Both the position numbers and the translations under genes were made by a program. A stretch of 34,580 nt of DNA from Bacteroidota bacterium (GTDB lineage: Bacteria; Bacteroidota; Bacteroidia; UBA7662), in assembly GCA_027485465.1 (NCBI GenBank), contig JAIXRA010000156.1:1-34580 (forward strand), in the 5' to 3' direction. This document shows positions 1 through 9,840 of this stretch, piece by piece. The notes beneath the pieces were generated by a model. That model was not told the origin of the DNA. It did no database searches and was given only the letters and a program-made list of their open reading frames with translations. Position 1 is the stretch's first letter, and every line of letters starts with the position of its first letter.

Positions 1-334
1 TATTGCGCAATTCAAAGACCTTGCCATCGTGCATGGTCAGGGATTCTCTTTGTTCAACGACCTGCAGGCCCCTTTCCCGGAGGGCGGCGACCATCCAATC
101 CCCGCAACGCCGATGAGAAGCCGACCCGGGAATGCGGGGGCCAAAGCCAACCTGGGCACGAACCAAGGCCAAAGCCGAATCGCCCTCAAAACGAGGGGTC
201 GCCACCGTGTTCGGGGGTGGAGTATCCGCAGGTTCATCGGAACCCCCATCCTGCGAAGGACGATCGCAGGCCCCCAGCGCCAACATCAAGAAAACCATCG
301 CCCACAGCGAAGCGCTTCGAATTAGCGTGACCAT
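1..334 (-). CDS. M28 family peptidase / glutaminyl-cyclase-like lipoprotein, N-terminal part, truncated by window edge
   Basis: Minus strand from ATG at 334 reads [28 protein letters not shown]...ALALVRAQVGFGPRIPGSASHRRCGDWMVAALRERGLQVVEQRESLTMHDGKVFELRN with no stop before position 1. Lipobox-like LGAC and the 'QVxFGPRIPGSxxHxxC' signature typical of Bacteroidota M28 proteins. Missing from ORF track because no stop is in the window. Confidence 0.75.
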   Translation of the reverse strand, partial: MVTLIRSASLWAMVFLMLALGACDRPSQDGGSDEPADTPPPNTVATPRFEGDSALALVRAQVGFGPRIPGSASHRRCGDWMVAALRERGLQVVEQRESLTMHDGKVFELRN

Positions 335-1854
335 CGGCTCCCTTCTTTGTCGTCCATGATTTTGAATCCGGCATGGGTCAAGTGGTCTCTAATTCGATCA
401 CTCAAGGCCCAATCTTTGGAGGCCTTGGCCTCTTGACGCAAGGACATAAGAACTTCCATGGCAGCATCCAGCGCTTGAAGGGTACCGGAATCCTCTTCGC
501 TTGTCAAAGTGGTTAACGGAAAACCCAACACATCCTCCACATAGGTTTGAACCGTTTGGCGTAAGCGGTTCCAAGCCTCCGGAGTGATTTGCGTTTTTCC
601 ATTCCGAAGTTCCTGAAAGTCTGCTAACAATTCATAAAGCGTCGCAATCAAAACAGGGCTGTTCAAGTCATCGTTGAGGGCCGCTCGTGCTTTGGCATCC
701 AAAACATCGGGGTCCAAAAGACCTCCGGGTCCGGTCGTGTTTGGTCCAGGGGTCGCCTCAAAAACAGCAGGCTCGTAGGACATCAACGCGCGTAGTCCCT
801 GAATCCAGCGCTTGTAGCCTTTGCTAGAGGCCGAAAGGGCCGCATCGCTGAAATCCAATGTGCTACGGTATTGGGCCTGTAACACAAAAAAACGTATACT
901 CATGGGGTCGTAGGCCTGGGATAAGCCCTCGTGAGTTCCCGCAAACAAGTCCTCGAGTGTAATAAAATTCCCCAAGGACTTGCCCATTTTTTGGCCGTTG
1001 ATGGTCACCATATTGTTATGAATCCAGGTCTTGGCAGGGGCACAACCGTGGCATCCCGTCGTCTGAGCAATCTCGCTTTCGTGATGCGGGAACAACAAGT
1101 CCATACCGCCACCGTGGATATCAAAGGGTGTGTCGAGGTATTTAGCCGACATCGCAGAGCATTCAATATGCCAGCCAGGAAACCCGGAACCCCAGGGAGA
1201 ATTCCAACGCATAATGTGTTCGGGTTCCGCTTTCTTCCAAAGGGCAAAGTCTTCGGGTTTGCGTTTCTCGGACTGAGAGGCCAAGGCCCGGCGTTCGTTG
1301 CCAGCACCTGCCACCAAATCATCCACCACCCGACCCGACAACTGACCGTAGGGGTAGTGAGCGCGGTAGGATTCCAAGTCAAAATAAACCGATCCGTTCA
1401 CTTCGTAGGCAAAACCCCGCTCTATCAGGGTCTGAATCATTTCGATTTGTTCAGGAATATGCCCCGAAGCCCTGGGCTCAATGGAAGGCGGAAGGTTCCC
1501 GAGCTGATCCATGGCCCGATGAAATGCCAAGGTGTAGCGCTGAACCAATTCCATGGGTTCCACCCGCTCAAGCCGGGCTCGGCGGGCAATTTTGTCCTCG
1601 CCCTCGTCGGCATCGTCCACCAAGTGCCCAACATCGGTGATATTGCGAACGTAGCGGACCTTGTAATCCAACAAAGTCAAATACCGTAACAACAAATCAA
1701 AGGTGATGTAAGGCCGTGCGTGACCCAGATGCGGCGGCCCATAGACCGTTGGACCGCAGACATAGAGGCCAACATGCGGTGAACGTAAGGGCGCAAAGGA
1801 TTCTTTGGTCCGCGTCAGGGTATTGTAAAGCAAAAGTTCGGTGGCCATAAACAA
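322..1854 (-). CDS. cysS: cysteinyl-tRNA synthetase
   Basis: [27 protein letters not shown]-region, [15 protein letters not shown]-like motif, [21 protein letters not shown]. Start may be the ATG at 1848. Confidence 0.97.
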   Translation of the reverse strand: MFMATELLLYNTLTRTKESFAPLRSPHVGLYVCGPTVYGPPHLGHARPYITFDLLLRYLTLLDYKVRYVRNITDVGHLVDDADEGEDKIARRARLERVEPMELVQRYTLAFHRAMDQLGNLPPSIEPRASGHIPEQIEMIQTLIERGFAYEVNGSVYFDLESYRAHYPYGQLSGRVVDDLVAGAGNERRALASQSEKRKPEDFALWKKAEPEHIMRWNSPWGSGFPGWHIECSAMSAKYLDTPFDIHGGGMDLLFPHHESEIAQTTGCHGCAPAKTWIHNNMVTINGQKMGKSLGNFITLEDLFAGTHEGLSQAYDPMSIRFFVLQAQYRSTLDFSDAALSASSKGYKRWIQGLRALMSYEPAVFEATPGPNTTGPGGLLDPDVLDAKARAALNDDLNSPVLIATLYELLADFQELRNGKTQITPEAWNRLRQTVQTYVEDVLGFPLTTLTSEEDSGTLQALDAAMEVLMSLRQEAKASKDWALSDRIRDHLTHAGFKIMDDKEGSRWSR

Positions 1855-1873
1855 CGGCTGGGGTTCAAACCTT

Positions 1874-1881
1874 CAAAAATA
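1874..1881 (-). promoter_or_regulatory. candidate Bacteroidota -7 element TATTTTTG upstream of cysS
   Basis: Plus strand CAAAAATA; about 20 bp upstream of the cysS start. No clear -33 TTG seen. Confidence 0.4.
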
Positions 1882-1886
1882 CACCA

Positions 1887-3122
1887 TCAACGGCCGAGCA
1901 CCGCTACCACCGGGTAGTGATCCGAATGACGCCCCGGCAAAACACGGTGACCCTGTACGGGCAGTTCAGGATCGGCCATGATATGATCAATACGAAAGCT
2001 GGGAAATCCCCCGGCATAGGTGTGACCCAGGCCCCGGCCTTTGGCCACATAGCTGTCGTTGAGACCTTGCCCTGCCAAGCAGACCGCAAAGGAATGTGGG
2101 AGGTCGTTAAAGTCACCCAGCAAGACCACCCGGTACGGTGACGCTTTTACTTTGTTTTGGACGGTTTCGGCCTGTGTCGCCCGCAATCGGGCATTGCCTG
2201 CAATTTTTCGAAAGATCCTAAAAATACTTTGCTTGGCAGTATCGCTCTGTAAATCCAGGGATCGCACCGGTTGCAAATCCCGTGTTGAAATTCGATTGCT
2301 TGCCAAATGCACATTCATGGCGCGAAGGGTGTCTCCCTTGAGAACCACATCGGCCCATAACAAACCCGTGGGCGAATCTCCTTCCCCAAGGTTATAATAA
2401 CCAAAATCCAAAACCCGACCCCGGACCCACAAACCCAGCCCACTAAACCAATCCGGTTTGGTGGAGGATCCATGATTTTGCTTTTGAACAAAACAGACCG
2501 CTTGGCGCTCCCGATTCAAACCCACAAAGGAAAAGCCTCGGATTCTGGAGTCCCGTTTCATTTGGCGAAGAACATCAAAATGTTGAGGATCCCAACTTAC
2601 AAAATCTTGAAAACCAGCTAGATCAGGCTGTATTGAACCCAACAAATGCACCAAATAATCGCGCGATGATGCGAATTCGTCTTTTTCTTCGGGTCCGGCA
2701 TCCGATGGCAAACGAAAATTACCCACATTGTAGGTCATAACCACGAAGGGATCGGTTTGCTTGCGCCCAGTATCCGATGATGAACCAAGATTCATCGCAT
2801 CCGACTCCCCCATGGATGGCCATTGCCAAAAACGAGGATGCACCGTCCAACCAACGAGCAGAACCAATAAGGACAAAAGAAAACGTGGATTACGACGCAA
2901 AACCCACCAGATTCCACAGGCAACCAAGCCCATCAGCAGAGGGTAATACCCAAAGCCCAACAAGGCCAAAGGGGCAAACCACCGCGGATCCAAAAAAGGA
3001 ACGGCGTACACCGCCAACATACCGCCTGCAAGGGCCAGATTGATGCCCATTAAGGCATGGCCCAACCACCGTAACAACGAATACTTGGCGCTATTTAACC
3101 GCGATGCTGCCGGTCGAGCCAT
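1887..3122 (-). CDS. endonuclease/exonuclease/phosphatase family protein with N-terminal membrane segments
   Basis: N-terminal hydrophobic helices, then VMTYNVGNF, LLGDFNDLP, RIDHIMADPEL, HSDHYPVVAVL motifs of the EEP fold. Confidence 0.88.
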   Translation of the reverse strand: MARPAASRLNSAKYSLLRWLGHALMGINLALAGGMLAVYAVPFLDPRWFAPLALLGFGYYPLLMGLVACGIWWVLRRNPRFLLSLLVLLVGWTVHPRFWQWPSMGESDAMNLGSSSDTGRKQTDPFVVMTYNVGNFRLPSDAGPEEKDEFASSRDYLVHLLGSIQPDLAGFQDFVSWDPQHFDVLRQMKRDSRIRGFSFVGLNRERQAVCFVQKQNHGSSTKPDWFSGLGLWVRGRVLDFGYYNLGEGDSPTGLLWADVVLKGDTLRAMNVHLASNRISTRDLQPVRSLDLQSDTAKQSIFRIFRKIAGNARLRATQAETVQNKVKASPYRVVLLGDFNDLPHSFAVCLAGQGLNDSYVAKGRGLGHTYAGGFPSFRIDHIMADPELPVQGHRVLPGRHSDHYPVVAVLGR

Positions 3123-3871
3123 TCTTTTTCGTTTGCCTTGAGAGAAGAATAACCACTCCTTGAAATCTTGTCCAACAAGCGATCGGTTTCAGTCTGAACA
3201 TCGTTGGAGCGGGGACGGACCGTCGCCACAGCGCTGGACCTCGCCTTGCCCCAAAAAGCAAAGACCCACCGGCCCTGTAAATAGCGAAGGCCGATGATAC
3301 CAGCTAAAGCCCCACCGATATGCGCCCAATGCCCTCCGGCATTGGCACCCATCAAGCCTACCACATCGTAGAGCGCCAGGCCCAAGGCCAGCCATCGCAA
3401 ACGAAGGGGAAGGATCCCAAACAACATCAAGGGCTGGTCCGGGGTGAGTAGAACCAAGGCCCAAAAAAAGGCCATCGCCGAGGCCGAGGCACCGATCAAA
3501 CCAGGGACCCCAGGATTTGAATTCCCAGAAATCCATGGAATCAGGCCCATGCCCAATTCAAAAAAAGCAGCCCCGGCCAGACCACCGGCCAGGTACATGG
3601 GGTAAATAATGCGAGTCCCCAACAAATCCACCAACGAGCGGCCCGCCCATACCAACATGACCATGTTCCATAACAAATGCCAAAAGCTCTGATGTGAAAA
3701 CATATAGGTCACCAAAGTCCATGGGCGCTGCAGCAAGGCCTGCCATCCCCAAGGAAGGACCAACCAGGAGGCCAAAGACCTCATCCCTGGCAGGAATAGC
3801 AAAACAAAAAAGATCCCGTTGATCGCAACGAGTCGATGGAGCCTGTTATTCCAATCGATGCCCCAACCCAT
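3095..3871 (-). CDS. rhomboid family intramembrane serine protease
   Basis: Polytopic; FSHQSFWHLLWNM, GLIGASASAMAFF (Ser), HWAHIGGALAG (His). Confidence 0.9.
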   Translation of the reverse strand: MGWGIDWNNRLHRLVAINGIFFVLLFLPGMRSLASWLVLPWGWQALLQRPWTLVTYMFSHQSFWHLLWNMVMLVWAGRSLVDLLGTRIIYPMYLAGGLAGAAFFELGMGLIPWISGNSNPGVPGLIGASASAMAFFWALVLLTPDQPLMLFGILPLRLRWLALGLALYDVVGLMGANAGGHWAHIGGALAGIIGLRYLQGRWVFAFWGKARSSAVATVRPRSNDVQTETDRLLDKISRSGYSSLKANEKEWLDRQHRG

Positions 3872-3874
3872 GAC

Positions 3875-4588
3875 CTAAACCCCTTTTTGGTAAAACCAAC
3901 GAACCATGATAAAACCAAAGAGCATCCCACCCAAATGGGCGTAATGAGCGATGTTATCGTTGGGGTTAGCCTGCAGGGCCGCCCACAGTTCAATCACCAC
4001 ATAAATCCCCGCCAAATACTTGGCCTTGACCGGCACAAAAAAGAAAAGGTAGAGGTAACTGTTGGGAAAAAGGGTGGCAAAAGCGATCCATATCGCTGCC
4101 ACTGCACCACTCGCCCCGATGATATTGGGGGCGCTCAGGAGTGCAGCTTTTTGTTGTTCAAGTGCCACCAAACCAAGAGCATCTGCATTGGCCATCTGAT
4201 TTTCGATCGTCTGTAAAACCGGCCGAATATCTACCAAAAAAACAATCAGATAATGCAAAAAAGCTGCGCCAAGGCCCGCCATAACATAAAACGACAAAAA
4301 TCGAGTGGATCCCCATACATTTTCAAGAATACTCCCAAACATCCAAAACGAAAACATATTAAAAATCAAATGCTCCAAACTACCATGCATAAACAAATGC
4401 GTGATGGGCTGCCAGAAACCGTAGGCCTCCGAGCCTGGCAAATGCATACCAAGCAATTCAATAAAATCCAAACCAAAACTGGTTTGAAAAACATAGGTCC
4501 CCAGGAAAAACAACCCGTTGATGATGACCATGTTTTTGACCACCGGAGGCAGAAACTCAAAACGACCGGGACTAATAGGTGTGTTCAT
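3875..4588 (-). CDS. rhomboid family intramembrane serine protease
   Basis: Polytopic; HLFMHGSLEHLIFNM, IIGASGAVAAIW (Ser), YAHLGGMLFG (His). Confidence 0.93.
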   Translation of the reverse strand: MNTPISPGRFEFLPPVVKNMVIINGLFFLGTYVFQTSFGLDFIELLGMHLPGSEAYGFWQPITHLFMHGSLEHLIFNMFSFWMFGSILENVWGSTRFLSFYVMAGLGAAFLHYLIVFLVDIRPVLQTIENQMANADALGLVALEQQKAALLSAPNIIGASGAVAAIWIAFATLFPNSYLYLFFFVPVKAKYLAGIYVVIELWAALQANPNDNIAHYAHLGGMLFGFIMVRWFYQKGV

Positions 4589-6389
4589 ACAAATTTGTTA
4601 ATGCAATCAAAGCACGCTTCGGTTCCCCACACCAACCCCAAGGTCGGCCTTCGGGGTCCAAAAAAGTTCGTTCGCCGCTCACCCAAGGCTTTAAGGCTCG
4701 CATCACCTGGGCCGGATTGGTCGGGTCAAATGGCCTTTCTTCTCCGTTCAAACCCCGAGTCCTGGCCAAATAACCAAGGGCTTCGGATCGAACGGGCTGG
4801 CCTCCTTCATGTAATCGGGCCCATATCCAGTCCAAAAGGTCCAGGACTTCGGCCATGGGGGTATGGGCGGGATGGGTTTCTACCTGATAGGTGTCTTTCT
4901 CCTCCAGTCGTCGAAGCTCAATACCCAAGCTGGCGGCCAAAGGCAGGCCATTGTCGGCTTGGTCAAGGCTCCCACCCTGCCACAAAACCGGCTCCAATGG
5001 CAGCACTCCGTGCCCTGGGCGGTAAACCTGGTCCAGGTTTTGGATGAGACGGTCCATCATGATTTCCCGGAGCAAAACCCGAACTTCAACCACCACCATT
5101 CGCTGACCCGTCCTAAACAAACCCGTTCCGTCCGGGTAAATCCATCCGTCCTGAAGATGATCGTCTTGAGTCAAGGGAGTTGCTGCGCTGTATGCGGGTT
5201 CCATCAAACCTTCCAAAAGCCGATGATACCCGGACGTTGGGGCCGATGACCCTACTTCGGACGTTGGATTTCCGAACGGATTGTAATCGGGATTCACGCG
5301 TACCGAAGGCACGCGAAGGCGATCCGGGGGCGTGCTCTGAATGCCCCAGGAACCGGGCAAAGGCTCCCATTCAAAATCCAACGAAGGCTGCAATTGATAC
5401 TGACCGAGAGACCGCCGAACGGCCGCCTTGAGGATCGCATAGATACCTTGGTCCTCTTCAAATTTGACTTCGATTTTGGAGGGATGAACATTGACATCCA
5501 TCTTGGAGGGATCCACCCTAAAATTCAAGACATAGGCTGGATAATGTTGGGCGGGTAACAAACCCTCCATGGCCGAACTCACGGCATGCTGCAGGTAAGC
5601 GTCCTTGAAATAACGCCCGTTCACAAAGAGATACTGCGCATACCGCGTTTTGCGACAAAGGGCTGGTTTGGCCACAAAACCACTCAAACCAACCAGTTGG
5701 GTATCTTCCTCCACCGGAACCAATCCATCCGCAAAATTTTTGCCCAACACAGCCTGTATCCTTTGCCGGAGATTTCCCGGCTTGAGACTGTAGACCATTT
5801 GACCCTGCGATTTCAATTCAAGGGCCAAGTCCGGACGAGCCAAGGCCAATCGGATAAACTCTTCTTCGAGGTTCTTGGATTCCGTGCTGTCTTTTTTGAG
5901 AAAATTACGCCGGGCCGGGACATTAAAAAACAACGAACGCACCGAAACCCGGGTGCCCAAAGGGAGGGCCGAGGGCTGGTTTTGGGTGATGGCACCCCCT
6001 TGGGCCTCGACCAGCACCCCCAGTTCTTGATCCGCCACCCGGCTGGCCACCTCGATATGAGAAACCGAGGCAATAGAGGCCAAGGCCTCGCCCCGAAACC
6101 CGTAGGTATTCAAACGATACAGGTCTTCCCAATCCACAATTTTGGAGGTGGCATGTCTTTGCAAGGCCAGCGGAATCTGGTCCGATGGGATACCCTTGCC
6201 GTTATCCATGACCTCTATCAAGGATCGACCAGCGTCCTTGAGGCTGACTTGGATCAGGTTGGCCCCGGAATCCACAGCGTTCTCTAGCAATTCCTTCAAA
6301 ACCGACGAGGGCCGCTGAACCACCTCGCCAGCCGCAATTTGATTAATAACACGGTCGGGTAGGACCTGAATTCGATGAGATTCCGACAC
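4572..6389 (-). CDS. mutL: DNA mismatch repair protein MutL
   Basis: IAAGEVVQRPSSVLKELLENAVDSGA, DNGKGI, YGFRGEALASIASVSH, VNVHPSKIEVKF GHKL-ATPase motifs. Confidence 0.97.
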   Translation of the reverse strand: MSESHRIQVLPDRVINQIAAGEVVQRPSSVLKELLENAVDSGANLIQVSLKDAGRSLIEVMDNGKGIPSDQIPLALQRHATSKIVDWEDLYRLNTYGFRGEALASIASVSHIEVASRVADQELGVLVEAQGGAITQNQPSALPLGTRVSVRSLFFNVPARRNFLKKDSTESKNLEEEFIRLALARPDLALELKSQGQMVYSLKPGNLRQRIQAVLGKNFADGLVPVEEDTQLVGLSGFVAKPALCRKTRYAQYLFVNGRYFKDAYLQHAVSSAMEGLLPAQHYPAYVLNFRVDPSKMDVNVHPSKIEVKFEEDQGIYAILKAAVRRSLGQYQLQPSLDFEWEPLPGSWGIQSTPPDRLRVPSVRVNPDYNPFGNPTSEVGSSAPTSGYHRLLEGLMEPAYSAATPLTQDDHLQDGWIYPDGTGLFRTGQRMVVVEVRVLLREIMMDRLIQNLDQVYRPGHGVLPLEPVLWQGGSLDQADNGLPLAASLGIELRRLEEKDTYQVETHPAHTPMAEVLDLLDWIWARLHEGGQPVRSEALGYLARTRGLNGEERPFDPTNPAQVMRALKPWVSGERTFLDPEGRPWGWCGEPKRALIALTNLYEHTY

Positions 6390-6393
6390 CTGA

Positions 6394-6729
6394 CTAGGTT
6401 AAAGGCTGGGCGGATTTGCGTCGACTGCGCCAACGAAAAAAGACCAGGACAGGCAGGGCCAGTCCCAGCCATCGCAGGTTGCCATCCCCAAACAAGGCCC
6501 AACTCAAACCCCAAACAACCCCCATAACCCAGATCATGCGCTGAATGCCGGCATAACGGTTGGTTCGGTTTAGGTTGGAGTTTCGGCGGTTAAAACGGAT
6601 GGTTTTGATTGGGGCTGCCGGATCAACCGGTGCTGCCTGGGAACCAAAAACGGGATCCGTATCCTTGGCATAGAGGGGACGATAGGTAAAGCGCTTATGG
6701 GGTGGCGTCTTAAAAAAGGAAACCAACAT
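6394..6729 (-). CDS. small membrane protein of unknown function upstream of mutL
   Basis: 111 aa with FFKTPPHKRFTYRPLYA N-terminus and two C-terminal hydrophobic segments; same strand and 4 bp from mutL. Confidence 0.6.
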   Translation of the reverse strand: MLVSFFKTPPHKRFTYRPLYAKDTDPVFGSQAAPVDPAAPIKTIRFNRRNSNLNRTNRYAGIQRMIWVMGVVWGLSWALFGDGNLRWLGLALPVLVFFRWRSRRKSAQPLT

Positions 6730-6759
6730 GGTTTCAAAGGTACGGCCTGCCGGGGATTG

Positions 6760-6767
6760 TAATTTTG
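6760..6767 (+). promoter_or_regulatory. candidate Bacteroidota -7 element TAATTTTG upstream of the TlpA-like gene
   Basis: TAnnTTTG match about 50 bp before the ATG. Confidence 0.4.
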
Positions 6768-6816
6768 ACCTAAATTAGCGTTTCTCAATCATCCAGATTC
6801 AACAACCCCTCCAACC

Positions 6817-7359
6817 ATGACAAGCTTCGCTCCCCTCCGTTCCTTCTTCGTCACCGGCCTGGCCGTCGTACTCACCTTGGGTATCGCGCCCCTCGCCGCT
6901 TGGTCCCAACCCGGCGGCCTCAAAATCGGTGAAAAAGCCCCCGAAATCTCTCAAAGCGGGGTCGATGGCAAAGACCTCAAACTCTCTTCCCTCAAAGGAA
7001 AAATGGTTCTCATTGATTTTTGGGCTTCTTGGTGCCGGCCCTGCCGCTACGAAAACCCCAATGTTGTCAAGGCCTACGAAGCGTTCAAAGATTCACAATT
7101 CAAAACCGGCAAGGGTTTTACCGTTTTTTCGGTTTCACTGGATAACCAAAAAGACCCCTGGCTCAAGGCCATTGTGGACGACAAATTGGTTTGGAAAGAG
7201 CATGTCTCCGACCTCAAGGGTTGGGGGAATGCCGCCGGACAGATGTACGGTGTTACCGGGATCCCTATGAGCTACCTGATTGACGGCAAGGGCGTCATCA
7301 TCGCCAAAAACCTGCGCGGTCCAGCCCTCGAAGAAACCCTCAAGCAGCACCTGAAGTAA
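6817..7359 (+). CDS. TlpA-like thioredoxin-family protein, secreted
   Basis: Signal peptide, LKGKMVLIDFWASWCRPCRYENPNVVKAY, GIPMSYLIDGKGVI. Confidence 0.93.
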   Translation: MTSFAPLRSFFVTGLAVVLTLGIAPLAAWSQPGGLKIGEKAPEISQSGVDGKDLKLSSLKGKMVLIDFWASWCRPCRYENPNVVKAYEAFKDSQFKTGKGFTVFSVSLDNQKDPWLKAIVDDKLVWKEHVSDLKGWGNAAGQMYGVTGIPMSYLIDGKGVIIAKNLRGPALEETLKQHLK

Positions 7360-7365
7360 TTACTT
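7354..7365. other. 12-bp perfect palindrome spanning abutting convergent stop codons
   Basis: AAGTAATTACTT contains the tlpA-like TAA (7357-7359) and the glnN stop (7360-7362). Confidence 0.9.
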
Positions 7366-9546
7366 GAGGAAGAGCAGCTCCCTGTATTTGGGGAGGGGCC
7401 ACAACTCGTTGTCTACCAGGATTTCCAGTCGATCGGCGTGGTCGCGGATGCTTTCCAGGTAAGGCTTGACTTGATCGCAATAAGCCTGGGCCATAGCGCG
7501 GGTTGAATCAATTTCGTTGGCTTTTTTGCGAGCCAGGCGCATCTTTTCGGTTTGTTCCACCATGGCCGAAATATGTTGGGCGATGGTTTCGGCCAGTACC
7601 TTGAGGGAAGCCGAACTCTTGGCGTTCATGCCCAGTTCTTTTTGCAATCGCAGGTTTTCCATGCAACGTTGCTGGTAAGCCATGGCAGCAGGAACAATTT
7701 GGGTCAAACTCAGCTCCCCAACCAAACGGGATTCAATCTGGATTTTTTTGATGTAATTCTCCAACATGATTTCATGGCGGGCTTCGATTTCCCGATGGCT
7801 GTAGACCCCTGTTTTTTCAAAAAGCTGGATGGTGGACTTGGAAACCATGGCATCCAAGGCATCCGGGGTTGTCCGAAAATTGGATAAGCCCCTTTTGGCG
7901 GCTTCTTTTTGCCATTCATCGCCGTAGCCATTCCCCTCGAATCGAATTTTTTTGGTTGCTTTGATGTATTTCTGCAAAACTTTGAGAATCGCCCCTTCGC
8001 GGCTTTCTCCGTCCCCAATGGCCTTGTCCACCTCGGCCTTGAAGGCCGTTAGGCTTTGGGCCATCGCTGAATTGAGAACTGTCATGGCCGCAGCGCAATT
8101 GGACGCAGAACCAACGGCCCTTAATTCAAATTTGTTGCCGGTAAACGCAAAGGGCGAAGTGCGGTTGCGGTCGGTATTGTCGAGCAATATTTCGGGAATC
8201 GCTTTGATATGGTGCATGAGGGAACGTACCTCGACCTGATCCTTGTCCAGTTTGCCTTTTTCGATTTCATCCAATACCCTGGACAATTGCTCGCCAAGAA
8301 AAGCTGACATAATAGCCGGAGGGGCCTCGTTGGCGCCCAGTCGGTGATCGTTACCGGCCGAAGCAATCGAAGCCCGAATCAAGTCGGCATGGTCATGAAA
8401 GGCCTTGATGGCATTCACAAAAAAGGTCAAGAACATGAGATTGCTCTTGGGGGTCTTGCCTGGGGACAAAAGATTTTTGCCGGTATTGGTAGCCAACGAC
8501 CAATTGTTATGCTTTCCCGATCCGTTAACACCCGCAAAGGGCTTTTCGTGCAATAACACACTGAGCCCGTGGCGCTTCGCGATTTTCTCCATCAGGTCCA
8601 TTAGGAGTTGGTTATGGTCCACCGCCAAGTTGATTTCTTCAAATAGCGGCGCACACTCAAACTGTCCTGGAGCCACCTCGTTGTGCCGGGTCTTGAGGGG
8701 AATACCCAGACGATACGCCTCGTTTTCAAAGTCCACCATAAAGGCATGAACGCGTTCCGGTATGGTCCCAAAATAATGGTCCTCCAATTGCTGACCGCGG
8801 GCGGCACCGTGTCCAAAAAGGGTGCGGCCCGACAAAACCAAATCAGGACGTGCATCAAACAAGGCCGAGTCCACCAAGAAATATTCCTGTTCTACGCCCA
8901 ATGTGGGATAAACCCGGGTGATGTTCTTATCAAAGTATTGGCAAACCGCAACGCCGGCTTTTTCGACAGCCGCCAGCGATTTGAGCAAGGGGGATTTATA
9001 ATCCAAGGACTCCCCGGTATAGGAGACAAAGATGGTTGGAATGCAAAGCGTTTTGCCGGCTGGGCTCTCCAAAACAAAGGCTGGGGAACTGGGGTCCCAA
9101 GCGGTGTACCCCCGGGCCTCAAAGGTGTTACGAATGCCGCCATTGGGAAAAGAGGAGGCATCCGGTTCTTGTTGGACCAAAGCCCCACCGCTAAAGGCCT
9201 CGATGGCTTCCCCATCGTTGTTGAGCGAAAAGAAGCTGTCATGCTTTTCGGCCGTGGACCCTGTCAGCGGCTGAAACCAGTGGGTATAATGGGTAGCACC
9301 TTTGGCCAGGGCCCAATTCTTCATGCCATTGGCGACCTGCCGCGCTACATCGGGCGTAATACCGTGCCCCAAATCAATGGCCTCCAAAAGAGATTCGTAA
9401 ATTTCTGGGGATAGAAATTCCCGCATGGCCTTTTTGTTAAACACACTCTCACCAAAGCGGTCGGAACTTTTGAAAACCGATTCCGGAAGCGTTGAGCCCT
9501 GATTTTGACGAATATTGGCAAGGGATTGCATGCGGAGGCTGCTCAT
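7360..9546 (-). CDS. glnN: glutamine synthetase type III
   Basis: 728 aa; THYTHWFQPLTGSTAEKHDSF, EQEYFLVD, KTRHNEVAPGQFECAPLFEEIN, VNGSGKHNNWSL. Confidence 0.96.
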   Translation of the reverse strand: MSSLRMQSLANIRQNQGSTLPESVFKSSDRFGESVFNKKAMREFLSPEIYESLLEAIDLGHGITPDVARQVANGMKNWALAKGATHYTHWFQPLTGSTAEKHDSFFSLNNDGEAIEAFSGGALVQQEPDASSFPNGGIRNTFEARGYTAWDPSSPAFVLESPAGKTLCIPTIFVSYTGESLDYKSPLLKSLAAVEKAGVAVCQYFDKNITRVYPTLGVEQEYFLVDSALFDARPDLVLSGRTLFGHGAARGQQLEDHYFGTIPERVHAFMVDFENEAYRLGIPLKTRHNEVAPGQFECAPLFEEINLAVDHNQLLMDLMEKIAKRHGLSVLLHEKPFAGVNGSGKHNNWSLATNTGKNLLSPGKTPKSNLMFLTFFVNAIKAFHDHADLIRASIASAGNDHRLGANEAPPAIMSAFLGEQLSRVLDEIEKGKLDKDQVEVRSLMHHIKAIPEILLDNTDRNRTSPFAFTGNKFELRAVGSASNCAAAMTVLNSAMAQSLTAFKAEVDKAIGDGESREGAILKVLQKYIKATKKIRFEGNGYGDEWQKEAAKRGLSNFRTTPDALDAMVSKSTIQLFEKTGVYSHREIEARHEIMLENYIKKIQIESRLVGELSLTQIVPAAMAYQQRCMENLRLQKELGMNAKSSASLKVLAETIAQHISAMVEQTEKMRLARKKANEIDSTRAMAQAYCDQVKPYLESIRDHADRLEILVDNELWPLPKYRELLFLK

Positions 9547-9595
9547 AGTAGGATTGGATTAAAGTGAATGGGGAATGCTTTGGGGGAATTTTGGA

Positions 9596-9603
9596 CAAAA
9601 ATA
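9596..9603 (-). promoter_or_regulatory. candidate Bacteroidota -7 element TATTTTTG upstream of glnN
   Basis: Plus strand CAAAAATA; matches TAnnTTTG on minus strand, about 50 bp upstream of glnN. No clear -33 TTG seen. Confidence 0.4.
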
Positions 9604-9840
9604 CGACTTTCGAAATTTTTTTTGCTCTGTTTCCTGTTATTTGGGACATTTTTCGAAAAAAACAGATTATTTAGGATTGATTACTTGATTTTTTCGTGAA
9701 TTTTTGAAATTAAATAGATGTTTGGGGGGAATTACTATCAAAAAAAATCGATTTACCCGCAAAAAACATATTATGATTTAATTAAATAAATTGCCGATTC
9801 GCAGCGCCCATCTCGGGGGAGAAAACATGTATTTTTGGGC

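Noticed and set aside
931-1689. 252-aa plus-strand ORF
   Set aside because: Antisense to conserved cysS catalytic region.
4253-5047. 264-aa plus-strand ORF
   Set aside because: Antisense to rhomboid and mutL, which have clear family motifs; low-complexity basic translation with no recognisable domain.
5586-6287. 233-aa plus-strand ORF
   Set aside because: Antisense to the conserved N-terminal ATPase region of mutL.
6735-6742. TACCTTTG (-) as a promoter for the 6394-6729 gene
   Set aside because: Matches TAnnTTTG but sits only about 6 bp from the annotated start with no -33 box; too weak to call.
8683-9414. 243-aa plus-strand ORF
   Set aside because: Lies fully antisense to glnN; shadow ORF.
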